A DNA stretch of 64,000 nucleotides from Lysobacteraceae bacterium (GCA_026005075.1 BPKJ01000004.1:193501-257500), one strand, 5' to 3'. Positions 17,144 to 27,235 are shown, counted from the stretch's first letter. Notes: generated by a model from the letters alone, not told the origin. Made by a program: numbers and translations.

Positions 17144-19324
17144 TCAACGACTGCCGGGGTCGGTGCTGCCGATCCGGAACCGCGCCAACATGCGCATGAC
17201 CGTGGCCGCCTGATCGTCCAGGGAGGCCGAGGCGGCCGCAGTCTGCTCGGCAATGGCACTGTTCTGCTGGGTGATGCCATCCAGATGATCGATCGCCGCC
17301 TCGACCTGGCGGATGCCATCGGCCTGCCGGCTGGTCGCCTCGGCGATGGTCCTGGCGAGGCTGGCCGAGCGACCCACGGCCTCGGAGATCTCCTCGATCA
17401 CCCGGGTCAACTCGGCGGTCAGCTCGATGCCCTGCCGGACCTCGCCGTCGCTGCTCACCAGCAGTGACCGGATGTCCTTGGCATTGTCGGCGGCGCGCTT
17501 GGCCAGTGCCCTGACCTCGGCAGCGACCACCGCAAACCCGCGACCCATCTCGCCGGCTCGCGCCGCCTCGACCGCCGCATTCAGGGCCAGCAGATTGGTC
17601 TGGAAGGCAATGTCGTCGATCAGACCGACGATTTCCATGATCCGCTTGCTGCCGCGACCGATACCATCCATCCGTTCCTGCATCCGCCGCACCGCCTCGG
17701 CACCCCGCCGCGCGGCCTGTTCAGCAGCGTCACTCTGTGTGCTTGCAGCCTTGGAATCGCGCTCGTTGTCGAGCACGGACTGGGTCATGTCGCGCATCGC
17801 CGCCGAGGATTCCTCCAGCGAGGAGGCCTGCTGCTCGATCCGCCTGGACAACTCGTCGGTGCCGGCGCGGATCTCGCCGGCACCGGTGGAGACGGTCCGC
17901 GCCGCCTCGCGCAGGCTCGCAACCAGTCCCGCTAGCTGGGCAATCGTGTGGTTAGCATGGTCGCGCACGCTGGCGAACACACCACGCCATTCCGGCGCAT
18001 CGAGACGGTAGTCGAGCTGCCCCTCGGCAAGCGCCGCATGGAGTTCCTGGATCCGCCTCAAGGTGGCATCGAAGCCATCAAGCAGCCGGTTCACGTCCTG
18101 CGCCAGCTCGGCGAGCACACCCTTCGTGGTGCCAATCTCGATCCGCACCGAGAGGTTGCCCGCGGTGGCCGCCGCCACGGCCTGCGCCAGCTGCTCGGTG
18201 ACCCGTCGCTCCAAAGCCTGCTGCTGCAGGGCCTCGGTGCGGTCATGCCACTGCACCACGAAGCCGATCCGCTCGCCGGTTGTACCGAGCACCGGGGAGA
18301 CGTCCAGGCTGCCATGGCGGGTACCGATTTCAAGCTCGCGCTGGACGGCCTCCTCCAGGCTGGCCAGCGGTGCGCCCAGCCAGGTCGAGAGCGCCGCTTC
18401 CAGCGAGGCGCCAACGGCAAGATCGGCGCCGTCGCCGACCAGGGCCGAGGCCACCTCCGACTGCGCATCGAGGTAGCGGGCAAAGGCGTCGTTGATGAGG
18501 ACCAGTCTTCCTTCCTGGTCGAGCAGTAAGAGGTTGGCCGAAGCGCAGGCCAGACCACGGCCCGCCCGTTGTGCGTCCTCGCTGGTCGTCTTGAGCTCGC
18601 CGAACAGGGCAACGAAACGCTCCAGCGAACGTGCAAGGTCCCCGGTCTCCGCGCGACTGCGGCCGTAACGCTGCATCAGTGCGTCCTTGGCGCGAATCAC
18701 CGGCTCCAGCGACTCCCCCGGCTTGAGGTCGAGGAGCCGATGGATCACCCCGCCCATCCGCGCCAGCGGCCGGGTCACCCAGACGGCCAGCAGCAGATTG
18801 AGGATCAGCACCAATACGAAACCAACGCTTCCGAAACGCAGAAGGTCGGCGCGCTGGACCTCGGCGAGCCGTTCACGGATGGTGCGGTCGCTGAGCCATA
18901 CGCGCACCTCGCCGATGCTCTCCCCCTCGCGCTCCAAAGGTCCACTGCGGTGCAGGAAGAAGCTTCCCTCGGCGGGGGCTTGCTTGAGAGGAACCAGCGC
19001 CGCTGCCCCCGCATCCTCGTGCTCGCGGGCCAAGGCCACCACTTGCGCGCCCGATGTGTCCACCACCTCGGCCGCAATCAGACCGGGAAAGTTGAACTCC
19101 ACAGCGACCAGCTTGTGCGCTTGCTCGGTGTTGAGGTTCCACACGGGCTCAATCAGCCCAAGCTGCATGCGGGCGACGATCGCCGCCGCGGTCGCGCCGA
19201 GCTCCTGCGCCATGCGCTGCTGCGACTGCCGGGTGGAGAAGTGGTTCGCAACCAGAACCACCAGCACCAGGACCAGCAGCGATGCTGCCGAGATCCGCGC
19301 CCCCAGCCCCTGGATCCAACGCAT
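17144..19324 (-). CDS. methyl-accepting chemotaxis protein with HAMP and PAS
   Basis: A receptor of 726 residues. It has a first membrane helix (about 10-30, [18 protein letters not shown]), a periplasmic sensor (about 31-155, with [18 protein letters not shown]), a second helix (about 158-180), HAMP, and a PAS domain (about 260-350). After a further HAMP-like stretch comes the signalling hairpin with the conserved tip ([20 protein letters not shown]) and [18 protein letters not shown]. No C-terminal CheR-binding pentapeptide is present. The start at MRWIQG (19324) follows a GGGGGTGG stretch. The sensor has the same WNL plus hydrophobic pattern as the broken GGDEF-EAL protein. Confidence 0.92.
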   Translation of the reverse strand: MRWIQGLGARISAASLLVLVLVVLVANHFSTRQSQQRMAQELGATAAAIVARMQLGLIEPVWNLNTEQAHKLVAVEFNFPGLIAAEVVDTSGAQVVALAREHEDAGAAALVPLKQAPAEGSFFLHRSGPLEREGESIGEVRVWLSDRTIRERLAEVQRADLLRFGSVGFVLVLILNLLLAVWVTRPLARMGGVIHRLLDLKPGESLEPVIRAKDALMQRYGRSRAETGDLARSLERFVALFGELKTTSEDAQRAGRGLACASANLLLLDQEGRLVLINDAFARYLDAQSEVASALVGDGADLAVGASLEAALSTWLGAPLASLEEAVQRELEIGTRHGSLDVSPVLGTTGERIGFVVQWHDRTEALQQQALERRVTEQLAQAVAAATAGNLSVRIEIGTTKGVLAELAQDVNRLLDGFDATLRRIQELHAALAEGQLDYRLDAPEWRGVFASVRDHANHTIAQLAGLVASLREAARTVSTGAGEIRAGTDELSRRIEQQASSLEESSAAMRDMTQSVLDNERDSKAASTQSDAAEQAARRGAEAVRRMQERMDGIGRGSKRIMEIVGLIDDIAFQTNLLALNAAVEAARAGEMGRGFAVVAAEVRALAKRAADNAKDIRSLLVSSDGEVRQGIELTAELTRVIEEISEAVGRSASLARTIAEATSRQADGIRQVEAAIDHLDGITQQNSAIAEQTAAASASLDDQAATVMRMLARFRIGSTDPGSR

Positions 19325-19505
19325 GGCGCCACCCCCGAAAGATGCGTTGCACTCGATTGTGTCCCTTGTCTGCGCGCGCGACAACACAGGGCTTGCCCCA
19401 GTCAGCCCGCTGCGGTCGGCCTCGGGCAGCCCCGCCCGCGCCGAAGGGACCGCTCGCCGCGCGACGACGACGCCCGGCCGCCCATGCGGTGGGTCCTGCG
19501 CACGC

Positions 19506-19535
19506 TTGTCGGAACCCGCGGTGGAATGCTACTGT
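19506..19535 (+). promoter_or_regulatory. candidate rho promoter
   Basis: TTGTCG, an 18-bp spacer, then TACTGT with an upstream TGC. It predicts a leader of about 85 nt before rho. The wider 19325-19626 gap is very GC-rich and holds no other gene that I can support. Rho leaders are often autoregulated by Rho itself, which is possible here but not visible. Confidence 0.4.
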
Positions 19536-19626
19536 TGGCGGGCAATCCGGCAGATTCAGTCTGCGCTGCCGACTCTCTTCTCCGGCTCACGTTCCCGACG
19601 GATCCGACGCTCGCCTTACGCGAGGT

Positions 19627-21294
19627 ATGCCTGTGCACGACAACCCATCCGACCTCGGCGGCGCCGAAGCCGTCGCGCGCGAGACGCCGTCCGCGTCCGC
19701 CCAGGAAACCCCCACCCCTCCCCCAACCCGCGAGGCGCGCAGCGCGTCCTTACCGACGCCGGATGCCGCCGGCGAGGCGTCCGCAGCCACGCAGGAATCC
19801 GCCGCCGAGGCCGGTGCTGCCGGAGGCAAGACCGGCGCTGCCGGCGAAGGCCGCGAACAGGGCGGCAACGGCCCGCGCGAGGGCCGCGGCCGGCATCGCG
19901 ACCGCCGCGGCCGCCGCGGCCGCGACCGGGATCGCGGGGATCGGGATGACGGCCCCGACCGTGGCAACCGCGATGACCGCCCGGACCGCGGCGAGCCGAT
20001 GCCCGCCTTCCAGGTACCGCCCGACTTCCCGACCTACTCGCTCACCGACCTCAAGCGGATGAGTGCCGGCCAGCTGTTCGACATCGCCGAACAGATCGGT
20101 CTTGGCGAGGCGGTGGCACGGATGCGCAAGCAGGACGTGACCTTCGCCCTGCTCAAGGCCCTTACCCGCACCTCCGACGGCGTGGCCGGCGAGGGCGTGC
20201 TGGAGATCCTGCCGGACGGTTACGGATTCCTGCGCTCGGCCGATGCGTCCTACCTCGCCGGTCCCGACGACGTCTACATCTCGCCGTCGCAGATCCGCCG
20301 CTTCAACCTGCGTACCGGCGACTACATCATCGGCAAGATCCGCCCGCCCAAGGACGGTGAGCGCTACTTTGCGCTGGACAAGGTCGCCAGCATCAACGGC
20401 GAGCCGCCCGAGGCCTCGAAGAACAAGGTCCTGTTCGAGAACCTCACCCCGCTGTTCCCGCGCGAGCGCTTCAAGCTGGAGCGCGGCAACGGCAGCACCG
20501 AGGACATCACCGGGCGCATCCTCGACCTGATCGCGCCGATCGGCCGGGGGCAGCGTGGCCTGATCGTGTCGCAGCCCAAGGCCGGCAAGACCATGCTGAT
20601 GCAGAACGTCGCCCAGGCCATCATCCACAACCACCCCGACGTGCACCTGATCGTCCTCCTCATCGACGAGCGGCCGGAGGAGGTCACCGAGATGCAGCGC
20701 AGTGTGCGCGGCGAAGTGGTGTCCTCGACCTTCGACGAGCCGGCCGCGCGCCACGTGCAGGTCGCCGAGATGGTGATCGAGCGCGCCAAGCGCCTCGTCG
20801 AGCACAAGCGTGACGTGGTCATCCTGCTCGACTCCATCACCCGCCTCGCCCGCGCCTACAACACCGTGGTGCCGAGTTCGGGCAAGGTGCTGACCGGCGG
20901 TGTCGACGCCAACGCGCTGCAGCGGCCCAAACGCTTCTTCGGCGCGGCGCGCAAGGCCGAGGAAGGCGGCTCGCTGACCATCCTCGCCACCGCGCTGATC
21001 GACACCGGCAGCAAGATGGACGAGGTCATCTACGAGGAGTTCAAGGGCACCGGCAACATGGAGGTGCACCTCGACCGGCGCATCGCCGAGAAGCGGGTCT
21101 ACCCGGCCATCAACATCAACCGCTCGGGCACCCGTCGCGAGGAACTGCTGATCGAGCCGGACTACCTGCAGAAGATCTGGATCCTGCGCAAGCTGCTGCA
21201 CCCGATGGACGAGCTTGCGGCCATGGAGTTCCTGCTCGACAAGATGAAGAACACCAAGACCAACGAGGAGTTCTTCGCCGCCATGCGGCGCTAG
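19627..21294 (+). CDS. rho: transcription termination factor Rho with long N-terminal extension
   Basis: This is a hexameric RNA helicase of 555 residues, against about 420 in E. coli. Residues 1-135 are an Ala/Pro then Arg/Gly/Asp-rich, likely disordered extension with RD/RG repeats ([18 protein letters not shown]). After it the normal protein begins: the Rho N-terminal helix domain ([19 protein letters not shown]), the RNA-binding cold-shock fold ([16 protein letters not shown]), Walker A ([14 protein letters not shown]), Walker B ([15 protein letters not shown]), the Q-loop and the R-loop. The ATG at 19627 has GAGG too close. The GTG at 19633 has better spacing, so the first two residues are uncertain. 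Confidence 0.95.
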   Translation: MPVHDNPSDLGGAEAVARETPSASAQETPTPPPTREARSASLPTPDAAGEASAATQESAAEAGAAGGKTGAAGEGREQGGNGPREGRGRHRDRRGRRGRDRDRGDRDDGPDRGNRDDRPDRGEPMPAFQVPPDFPTYSLTDLKRMSAGQLFDIAEQIGLGEAVARMRKQDVTFALLKALTRTSDGVAGEGVLEILPDGYGFLRSADASYLAGPDDVYISPSQIRRFNLRTGDYIIGKIRPPKDGERYFALDKVASINGEPPEASKNKVLFENLTPLFPRERFKLERGNGSTEDITGRILDLIAPIGRGQRGLIVSQPKAGKTMLMQNVAQAIIHNHPDVHLIVLLIDERPEEVTEMQRSVRGEVVSSTFDEPAARHVQVAEMVIERAKRLVEHKRDVVILLDSITRLARAYNTVVPSSGKVLTGGVDANALQRPKRFFGAARKAEEGGSLTILATALIDTGSKMDEVIYEEFKGTGNMEVHLDRRIAEKRVYPAININRSGTRREELLIEPDYLQKIWILRKLLHPMDELAAMEFLLDKMKNTKTNEEFFAAMRR

Positions 21295-21336
21295 GGCCGC
21301 AGCGCGGCGCCCCGCGCCGGCCCCGCACCTCCGTCC

Positions 21337-22326
21337 ATGCGCATCGGCCCCCATGGCATCGACCCACCGCTGATCCTGGCCCCAATGGCCGGGGTCACCG
21401 ACAAGCCGTTCCGGCTGCTCTGCAAGCGCCTCGGTGCCGGCTACGCGGTTTCGGAGATGACCACCGCCGATCCGCGGCTCTGGGGCACGCGCAAGAGCCG
21501 CTGGCGCATGGACCACGCCGGCGAGCCGGAGCCGGTCGGCGTCCAGATTGCAGGATCCGACCCGCAGCAGCTCGCCGAGGCCGCCCGCCACAACGTCGAG
21601 CACGGTGCGCAGATCATCGACATCAACATGGGCTGCCCGGCGAAGAAGGTCTGCAACCGCTGGGCCGGTTCGGCGCTGCTGGCCGACCCAGATCTGGTGC
21701 GCCGCATCTGCCGCGCGGTGGTCGCGGCGGTGCCGGTCCCGGTCACGCTCAAGATCCGCACCGGGCCGAGCGCCGCATGCCGCAACGGCCGCGAGATCGC
21801 CCGCATCGCGGAGGATGCGGGCATCGCCGCCCTCGCCGTCCACGGGCGCACCCGTGATCAGCTCTACCGCGGCTCGGCCGAGTACGACCTCATCGCCCAG
21901 ATCAAGCAGGACCTGTCCATTCCGGTGATCGCCAACGGCGACATCGACAGCCCGGAGAAGGCACGCGAGGTCCTCGTTCGCACTGGCGCCGATGCCTTGA
22001 TGATCGGCCGGGCGGCGCAGGGACGGCCGTGGATCTTTCGCGAGATCGCCCATTTCCTCGCCACCGGCGAGCGGCTGCCCGATCCTGCACCGCAGGAGGT
22101 GGCCGCCATCCTGCTCGACCATCTCGATGGCCTGTATGCCTTCTACGGCGAGGAACACGGCGTTCGCATCGCGCGCAAGCACCTTGGCTGGTACGCCAAG
22201 GATCGGCCCGGGCATGCGGCCTTTCGCGATGCGGTCAACCGCGCACCGGATGCCGCCTCGCAACGGGCCCTGACCGAGCGCTTCCTCGCCCTCCTGGCCC
22301 AAGGCGGCTGCGCCGCCGCTGCCTGA
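21337..22326 (+). CDS. dusB: tRNA-dihydrouridine synthase B
   Basis: A flavin enzyme of 329 residues that reduces uridine to dihydrouridine in tRNA D-loops. The TIM barrel has APMAGVTDKPFR at the start, the catalytic Cys in INMGCPAKKVCNRWAGSALL, FMN-binding HGRTRDQLYRGSAEYDLI, and IANGDIDSPEKAREVL. The DusB-type N-terminus (GPHGIDPPLILAPM) fits. It follows rho by 42 bp and could be co-transcribed. The usual partner fis is absent downstream, where a hairpin array separates it from a convergent gene. Confidence 0.92.
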   Translation: MRIGPHGIDPPLILAPMAGVTDKPFRLLCKRLGAGYAVSEMTTADPRLWGTRKSRWRMDHAGEPEPVGVQIAGSDPQQLAEAARHNVEHGAQIIDINMGCPAKKVCNRWAGSALLADPDLVRRICRAVVAAVPVPVTLKIRTGPSAACRNGREIARIAEDAGIAALAVHGRTRDQLYRGSAEYDLIAQIKQDLSIPVIANGDIDSPEKAREVLVRTGADALMIGRAAQGRPWIFREIAHFLATGERLPDPAPQEVAAILLDHLDGLYAFYGEEHGVRIARKHLGWYAKDRPGHAAFRDAVNRAPDAASQRALTERFLALLAQGGCAAAA

Positions 22327-22362
22327 TTCCCGGACCCGCGGGCGGACCCGGACACCGACCCG

Positions 22363-22522
22363 CTAGGGAAGGTCTGAACAACGCCATCCAGGCGTTGTCA
22401 GCCCACGCCGAGTCCGGTACAGGCCCGGACTCGGCTCACACGCATCCATCACTTGTGCGATGGATGCGTGGCCGGCCCTCCATGGCCGGCGGGAACCTCT
22501 GATTTGATCAGAGGTTCCCTAG
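22363..22522. repeat. five tandem perfect hairpins inside CTAGGGAA inverted ends (MITE-like)
   Basis: Five separate inverted repeats follow one another: 22378-22398 (8-bp stem), 22407-22435 (11-bp), 22439-22470 (12-bp), 22471-22490 (7-bp) and 22491-22519 (13-bp, GGGAACCTCTGAT). All stems are perfect. The block is bounded by CTAGGGAAggtCTG on the left and its near-complement CAGaggTTCCCTAG on the right. The right CTAG contains the stop codon of the cation efflux gene. It may be a miniature inverted-repeat element or a two-way terminator. No family was recognised. Confidence 0.65.
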
Positions 22523-23478
22523 TGGCAGTGGTCGTCCAGCACCTCGCCCCGCAGGCGGGCTGCTGCATGCAGGTAGGCGGGCGATTCCGGCTGCAGGGTG
22601 GCATGGCCGATGCCGAAACGGTCCCGCAGGAGACGCTGCGCCGCAACCAGCACCTCGGGCCATTCCCGGTCGTCGCGCACGCCGAGATGGGCGGACAGCA
22701 GCAGGCGGTCGCCGGCGAGGGTCCAGACGTGCAGGTCATGCACGGCCTCGATGCCCTGCACCCCGAGCAAGCCCTGCTGGATGGCCTCCATGTCCACGCC
22801 GGCCGGGGTCGCCTCCATCAGCACCCGCAGCACGTCACGCAGAAGCCGCAGCGCGGAGAACAGGATCAGGGCGGTGATGAACAGGGTCAGCAGGGGGTCG
22901 ATCAGCGTCCAGCCGGTGAGGACGATGACCAGGCCGGAAACCAGGGCGGCCACCGAGCCGAGCAGGTCGCCGATCACGTGGAGCAGGGCGCCACGGACGT
23001 TGAGGGCGCGGCTGTGCGCACCGCGCAGCTGCCACAGCACACCCAGGTTCACCAGAAGGCCGATGCCGGCGATCACCATCACCGTGCCGCCCTCGACCTG
23101 TCGCGGTGCGCCGATCCGCTCGACCGCCGCCAGCACCAGGGCCGCGACGATGCCCAGCATCAGCGCCGCATTGGCCAGCGCCGCCATCACCTCGGCGCGG
23201 CGCCAGCCGTAGCTCATCTGCGGACTGGGCGGTCGCTGCGCCAGCCGCGCGGCGAGGAAGGACAGGAGCAGGGCCGCCGAATCGGTGAGCATGTGGCCGG
23301 CATCGCCGATCAGCGCAAGCGATCCTGCCCACCAGCCGCCCACCGCCTCCACCGCGGCAAACCCGAGCGTGATGGCGATCGAGGCGCCCAGCACGCGGGC
23401 CCGCCCGGCCGCCTCCGCGGTGCCTACGCCGGCCCCGGCGTGCGCATGCGGTGCTTCGTGGGAGTGGGTTCCGTGCAT
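22519..23478 (-). CDS. cation diffusion facilitator, ZitB/CzcD type
   Basis: A proton-coupled exporter of Zn(II) or similar metals, 319 residues. It has a His-rich N-terminus (HGTHSHEAPHAHAG), six membrane helices, and the two metal-site HxxxD motifs (DAGHMLTDSAAL and LLHVIGDLLGS). A cytoplasmic C-terminal domain follows (about 215-319, AVHDLHVWTLAGDRLLLSAH). The gene starts 10 bp after cyoE on the same strand, so it appears to be the last gene of the heme a/oxidase assembly operon. Its stop codon is part of the CTAG end of the hairpin array. Confidence 0.92.
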   Translation of the reverse strand: MHGTHSHEAPHAHAGAGVGTAEAAGRARVLGASIAITLGFAAVEAVGGWWAGSLALIGDAGHMLTDSAALLLSFLAARLAQRPPSPQMSYGWRRAEVMAALANAALMLGIVAALVLAAVERIGAPRQVEGGTVMVIAGIGLLVNLGVLWQLRGAHSRALNVRGALLHVIGDLLGSVAALVSGLVIVLTGWTLIDPLLTLFITALILFSALRLLRDVLRVLMEATPAGVDMEAIQQGLLGVQGIEAVHDLHVWTLAGDRLLLSAHLGVRDDREWPEVLVAAQRLLRDRFGIGHATLQPESPAYLHAAARLRGEVLDDHCH

Positions 23479-23488
23479 CCTCGTCTGC

Positions 23489-24433
23489 CTAGCCTTGGCC
23501 GTCTGCCGTCGCGTCCGCGGCCGTATCCAGCGGCCGGAACTCGAGCAGGGCGGCGGGTGCGGTGGCTGCGTCCTGCTCGAGGTAGTGATCGGCGAGCAGG
23601 AAACCGAACAGGGCCATCAGGTAGATGATCGAGTAATTGAACACCTCCATGGCAAACCGCTCACCGGGGGGTCGCAGGAGCCGGATCGCATAGTAGAGGA
23701 AGCCGGCGCCCAGGATCAGCGCGCCGCCCAGGTAGAACGGCCCGCTCATGCGCGTCAGCCAGGGCAGGATGCTCACGATCACCAGCAGGATGGTGTAGGC
23801 GAGGACGTGCCAGCGGGTGAACTCGACGCCGTGGGTCACAGGCAGCATCGGCACCTGGGCCAGCGAGTAGTCCTCCCGCCGGTAGATGGCCAGTGCCCAG
23901 AAATGCGGCGGCGTCCAGACGAAGATGATCAGCACTAGCAGCAGGGCGTGCGGATCGAGTTGGCCGGTGACCGCCGTCCAGCCCAGCGCGGGCGGCGCGG
24001 CGCCGGCAAGCCCGCCGATCACGATGTTCTGCGGCGTGGCGCGCTTGAGGAAGCCGGTGTAGATCACCGCGTAGCCGATCAGCGAGGCGAAGGTGAGCAC
24101 CGCGGTCAGGCCGTTCACCTGCCAGGTCAGCAGCAGCATCGACAGCACACCGAGCAGCAGCGCAAAGCCCAGCACCTGACGCGGCCGCAGGGCGCCGGCG
24201 GGCAACGGCCGGTGGCGGGTCCGCGCCATCACCGCGTCGATGCGCTGGTCGACCAGATGGTTGATGGCCGCGGCCGAGGCCGCCGCCAGCCAGATGCCGA
24301 GGGACCCGAACACCAGTGCGCGCCACGGCGGCCATCCGGGACTGGCCAGCAGCATGCCCACCACGGCGGTGAACACGATCAGCGCCACCACGCGCGGCTT
24401 GGTCAGCTCCCAGTAGCGCCGCCAACCGCTCAT
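23489..24433 (-). CDS. cyoE: protoheme IX farnesyltransferase (heme o synthase)
   Basis: A UbiA-superfamily membrane enzyme of 314 residues that farnesylates heme b to heme o. The first Asp motif is [20 protein letters not shown], and the second loop holds [18 protein letters not shown]. The [13 protein letters not shown] stretch is typical. The ATG at 24433 overlaps the ctaA stop (ATGA), which sets the start. It works with CtaA to make heme a for the aa3 oxidase. The C-terminal tail (about 285-314) is extended and Ala/Asp-rich. Confidence 0.95.
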   Translation of the reverse strand: MSGWRRYWELTKPRVVALIVFTAVVGMLLASPGWPPWRALVFGSLGIWLAAASAAAINHLVDQRIDAVMARTRHRPLPAGALRPRQVLGFALLLGVLSMLLLTWQVNGLTAVLTFASLIGYAVIYTGFLKRATPQNIVIGGLAGAAPPALGWTAVTGQLDPHALLLVLIIFVWTPPHFWALAIYRREDYSLAQVPMLPVTHGVEFTRWHVLAYTILLVIVSILPWLTRMSGPFYLGGALILGAGFLYYAIRLLRPPGERFAMEVFNYSIIYLMALFGFLLADHYLEQDAATAPAALLEFRPLDTAADATADGQG

Positions 24434-25584
24434 CGGTGCGGCTCGGGTGCCTGCGGCGCCTCCAGGCGTGCCAGCAGGCTGACCAGCAGGAACAGCAGCA
24501 GGACCGCGCCGCCAAGGTGCGCGGCGGCCACGGCGAGCGGCAGGCCGAACACCACGTTGCTCACCCCGAGCCCGACCTGCACCACGAGGGCTACGGCAAG
24601 GGCCACGGCCCAGCCGGACAGGCCCGGCGTGCGGGCCAGACGGAGGACGAGGGTCGCCAGCATCACCAGCACCACCAGCGCGAACCAGCGATGGCTGAGG
24701 TGGATCGCGGCCCGCGCCGGTCCGTCGAGGATACCGCCCTCGTAGTCCACGCCAATGCCGCGCCAGAGCACGAATCCCTCGGCAAAATCGACCGGCGGCC
24801 ACCACTGGCCCGCACAGCTCGGAAAACTGGTGCCGCAGGCCAGAGCAGCGTAGTTGGCCGAGGTCCAGCCGCCGAGCGCGATCTGCACTGCGAGCACGAT
24901 CAGCGCCGCGACCACCGAGCTGCGCAAGGCCCCGGCCGCGCCGGTGCGCAGCGGATTGAGAGGCGTGGCCTTCCAGGCCGTCCACACCAGAAGGCCGAAC
25001 AAGGTCAGCCCGCCCAGCAGGTGGCCCATCACCACCACCGGCTTGAGCAGCCAGCTGACCGTCCACAGGCCGAGGATGGCCTGGAACACGATCACCGCCA
25101 GCAGCAAGACCCCCACGCGGGCAAGGTCGCGGTTGTCCCAGGCCCACGCCGCGCGCAGCAGGATGAGCTCGCCCGCCACCGTGAGCACGGCCGAGAGGGC
25201 ATAGAAACCGCGCATGTAGAGGCCGATGGCCACGGCGACCAGACCCACCGCAGCCAGGATCTGGGCCGTCCCGAGACGTCGGTGCCGCGCACCGAGGAGG
25301 GCAAGCCCCAGCACCAGCAGGCCGAGCGTGGCCGCGATGTGCCGGTGGACCTGCTCCCGCCATGCCTTGTGGGTCTCCACCGCACGCTGCGGGAAGGCCT
25401 CGTTGGCGGCGGCGATCTCGTGCTCGTGCGTGGGCCAGGTTGCCCGTCCGTAGCAGGTCGGCCAGTCCGGGCAGGACAGGCCGGCGTGGGAGAGGCGAAC
25501 GAAGCCGCCGAAGACGATCACGCAGGCGGCGAGCAGGGCCGCGACCCAGGCGAGACGGTGGAAGTGGCGATGTGGGGACGTCAT
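24430..25584 (-). CDS. ctaA: heme A synthase (COX15/CtaA)
   Basis: A membrane monooxygenase of 384 residues that oxidises heme o to heme a. Eight helices are predicted. Conserved sites include [17 protein letters not shown], the His of [41 protein letters not shown] and [19 protein letters not shown] site precedes the ATG at 25584. Proteobacterial CtaA is usually about 340 residues, so this is on the long side. Overlaps cyoE by four bases. Confidence 0.93.
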   Translation of the reverse strand: MTSPHRHFHRLAWVAALLAACVIVFGGFVRLSHAGLSCPDWPTCYGRATWPTHEHEIAAANEAFPQRAVETHKAWREQVHRHIAATLGLLVLGLALLGARHRRLGTAQILAAVGLVAVAIGLYMRGFYALSAVLTVAGELILLRAAWAWDNRDLARVGVLLLAVIVFQAILGLWTVSWLLKPVVVMGHLLGGLTLFGLLVWTAWKATPLNPLRTGAAGALRSSVVAALIVLAVQIALGGWTSANYAALACGTSFPSCAGQWWPPVDFAEGFVLWRGIGVDYEGGILDGPARAAIHLSHRWFALVVLVMLATLVLRLARTPGLSGWAVALAVALVVQVGLGVSNVVFGLPLAVAAAHLGGAVLLLFLLVSLLARLEAPQAPEPHR

Positions 25585-25619
25585 GGACAGGTCCTTCCAG
25601 GGTGCCGGCCGCGAGCGGC

Positions 25620-26153
25620 CTACTTGATCAGGCGCGAGAGGTCGCGGCGCAGACCGTTCGGATCGAAACCCTCCGGGTAACGCAGCACGAGGTAGCCGTG
25701 CGGATCGACCAGCCACACCTCGGGCAGCCTGGCCGGCGCCGCGGACAGTGCCTCGGGCAGCGTGCCTTCGAGATGGAGGACCGGCCATGCAAGGCCCGCG
25801 GGGGGCGGATCGATGGCGAAGGGGTGCAGCCGCCCGGCGTGCCGACCCAGCGCCGTGCGCACCCTTTGCAGCGTCTCGAGCAGCGCACGGCACTCCACCC
25901 CGCAATGTGGCGGGATCCGCGCCAGCAGGGTCCAGGCCTGCTCGGTGTTCTCGAACACCCACACCCGCCCGTCGGTCGCCGACCTGGCCACGACAGCGCT
26001 CATCGGCTGCGGCGGATCCAGCAGGAACCCGTAGTTACGGGTCTGGTGCGGCTGCCAGCCACCGAAGCGCAGCGCCGCAGCGATCAGGAACGGAGCAAGG
26101 AAGGCCGCCGCGACGAGGCCGAGCGTCAGGCGTGGGGGGGCGGAGCGGGTCAT
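25620..26153 (-). CDS. membrane-anchored protein of the oxidase assembly cluster, unknown
   Basis: A 177-residue protein with one N-terminal helix (about 10-30, [18 protein letters not shown]) and a periplasmic domain with a thioredoxin-like look ([22 protein letters not shown], then [17 protein letters not shown]). It resembles the SCO-like or unnamed proteins that sit between SURF1 and ctaA in many proteobacteria. The CGVEC spacing (CxxxC) is that of SCO proteins, but a metal-binding His is not obvious. ATG at 26153 overlaps the SURF1 stop. Confidence 0.78.
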   Translation of the reverse strand: MTRSAPPRLTLGLVAAAFLAPFLIAAALRFGGWQPHQTRNYGFLLDPPQPMSAVVARSATDGRVWVFENTEQAWTLLARIPPHCGVECRALLETLQRVRTALGRHAGRLHPFAIDPPPAGLAWPVLHLEGTLPEALSAAPARLPEVWLVDPHGYLVLRYPEGFDPNGLRRDLSRLIK

Positions 26154-26854
26154 GCCTTGCGGGACCTCCGGTCGAGCACGAGGGCAGTGGCCAGGGTGGC
26201 GAGCGCCAGGCCCCACCACTGCAGGGCGTAGCCGAAATGCTTCTCGGGCGGAAGCGTGTTGGGTAGGGCCTCCAACTGGCGTTCGAAGCCGAAATCGGCG
26301 TCGGGCCCAAGGCGAAGGATACCCTCGATCAGCGTGAGGCCGGCGTCCTGCTCAAGGGCTTCGCGGTCGAGACGCACGAGAAGGGCCGTGGCGCCGCGGT
26401 CCGGCCAGGCGGTTTCCGCCAGCGCAATCCCCTGCCCGGGCCAAGGCAGCAGCAGACCACGGGCCTGCACGGCAGCGGGCATCGGCGGCAGGGGCGGCAG
26501 CCCGCGTGCGCGATCGAAGGGCAACCAGCCAGCATCGACCAGCAGACCAAGACGAGGTCCGAGGCGTGCAATGAAGTGGGCCCGCACACCCAGCCGGCCC
26601 TGGTGGCGCGCGTTGTCCAGCAACAGCCAGCGGCCTTCCGGCAAGGCCTGCAGCGTTCCCTGCACCGGCTCGGGGGCGACGATCTCGCGCCCGCGCGTCC
26701 ACGGCAGCAGCGGCTTCGGCGGCGCCTTCAGCGCCGCCTCCCAGGCTTCGAGATAGCCCTGCTTGGCGACCCCGCGTCCGTGTTGCCATGCGCCCAGCAC
26801 GGTGAAGGCGGCCGCCAGCAACAGGGCCAGAACCCAGCCCGCAAACCGGCTCAA
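26150..26854 (-). CDS. SURF1 family cytochrome oxidase assembly protein
   Basis: A 234-residue protein with N- and C-terminal helices around a periplasmic domain, the SURF1 layout. Typical patterns are LGAWQHGRGVAKQGYLEAWE, LLLDNARHQGRLG, VDAGWLPFDRARG, and a final PEKHFGYALQWWGLALATLA. The TTG start at 26854 has GGGAGGGGG just upstream and places the first helix at the N-terminus. A longer frame from 27118 would run through the divergent gene and is rejected. SURF1 helps insert heme a into subunit I. Confidence 0.9.
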   Translation of the reverse strand: MSRFAGWVLALLLAAAFTVLGAWQHGRGVAKQGYLEAWEAALKAPPKPLLPWTRGREIVAPEPVQGTLQALPEGRWLLLDNARHQGRLGVRAHFIARLGPRLGLLVDAGWLPFDRARGLPPLPPMPAAVQARGLLLPWPGQGIALAETAWPDRGATALLVRLDREALEQDAGLTLIEGILRLGPDADFGFERQLEALPNTLPPEKHFGYALQWWGLALATLATALVLDRRSRKA

Positions 26855-26926
26855 GCCCCCCTCCCGGCGCCACCTGCGGCCGTGCAGAGGGGATAATGCC
26901 ACTCCCCATCGCACACGGTCCGGAAC

Positions 26927-27133
26927 ATGAAGACCCTGGTCATCGTCGGCTTTCTGGTGCTCATCCTCTACAACCTGGGGGCCGGGCTGTACTACATGAT
27001 GGTCGACAAGGGCACCACCAACCGTACGGTGAACGCACTCACCCGGCGGATCGGGCTGTCGGTGGTGCTGATCCTTCTCGTCATCCTCGGCATGGCGACG
27101 GGGATCATCGAGCCCCACGGCCTGCGTCCCTGA
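26927..27133 (+). CDS. twin transmembrane protein, DUF2909 type
   Basis: A 68-residue protein with two helices (about 3-24 and 46-62) joined by a short polar loop (VDKGTTNRTVNALTRRIG). This is the arrangement of the small DUF2909/twin-TM proteins that accompany cytochrome c oxidase genes. It is the only plus-strand gene inside the oxidase block, divergent from SURF1 (72 bp) and convergent with ctaE. Role unknown. Confidence 0.85.
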   Translation: MKTLVIVGFLVLILYNLGAGLYYMMVDKGTTNRTVNALTRRIGLSVVLILLVILGMATGIIEPHGLRP

Positions 27134-27155
27134 GCGGCGCGCCGCCGCGGGAACG

Positions 27156-27192
27156 GCAACGGACCGGCCTGTGCGCCAGGCGGGTCCGTTGC
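27156..27192. terminator. bidirectional hairpin between DUF2909 and ctaE
   Basis: GCAACGGACCGGCCT pairs with AGGCGGGTCCGTTGC, a 15-bp stem with one mismatch and a 7-nt loop. It lies in the gap between two convergent genes. There is a short T-run on neither side. Confidence 0.6.
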
Positions 27193-27235
27193 GGCAGGTT
27201 TGGCACCCGGCGCGGAGGACGCCGGTTCGCGCCGG

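Noticed and set aside
16320-17147. The longer start of the second solute-binding protein (17147)
   Set aside because: The extra 25 residues would hide the signal peptide and overlap the chemoreceptor end; AGGAGG marks the ATG at 17072.
19750-22302. An 850-codon minus-strand frame opposite rho and dusB
   Set aside because: It is the mirror of two certain genes in GC-rich DNA, with no domain and biased composition.
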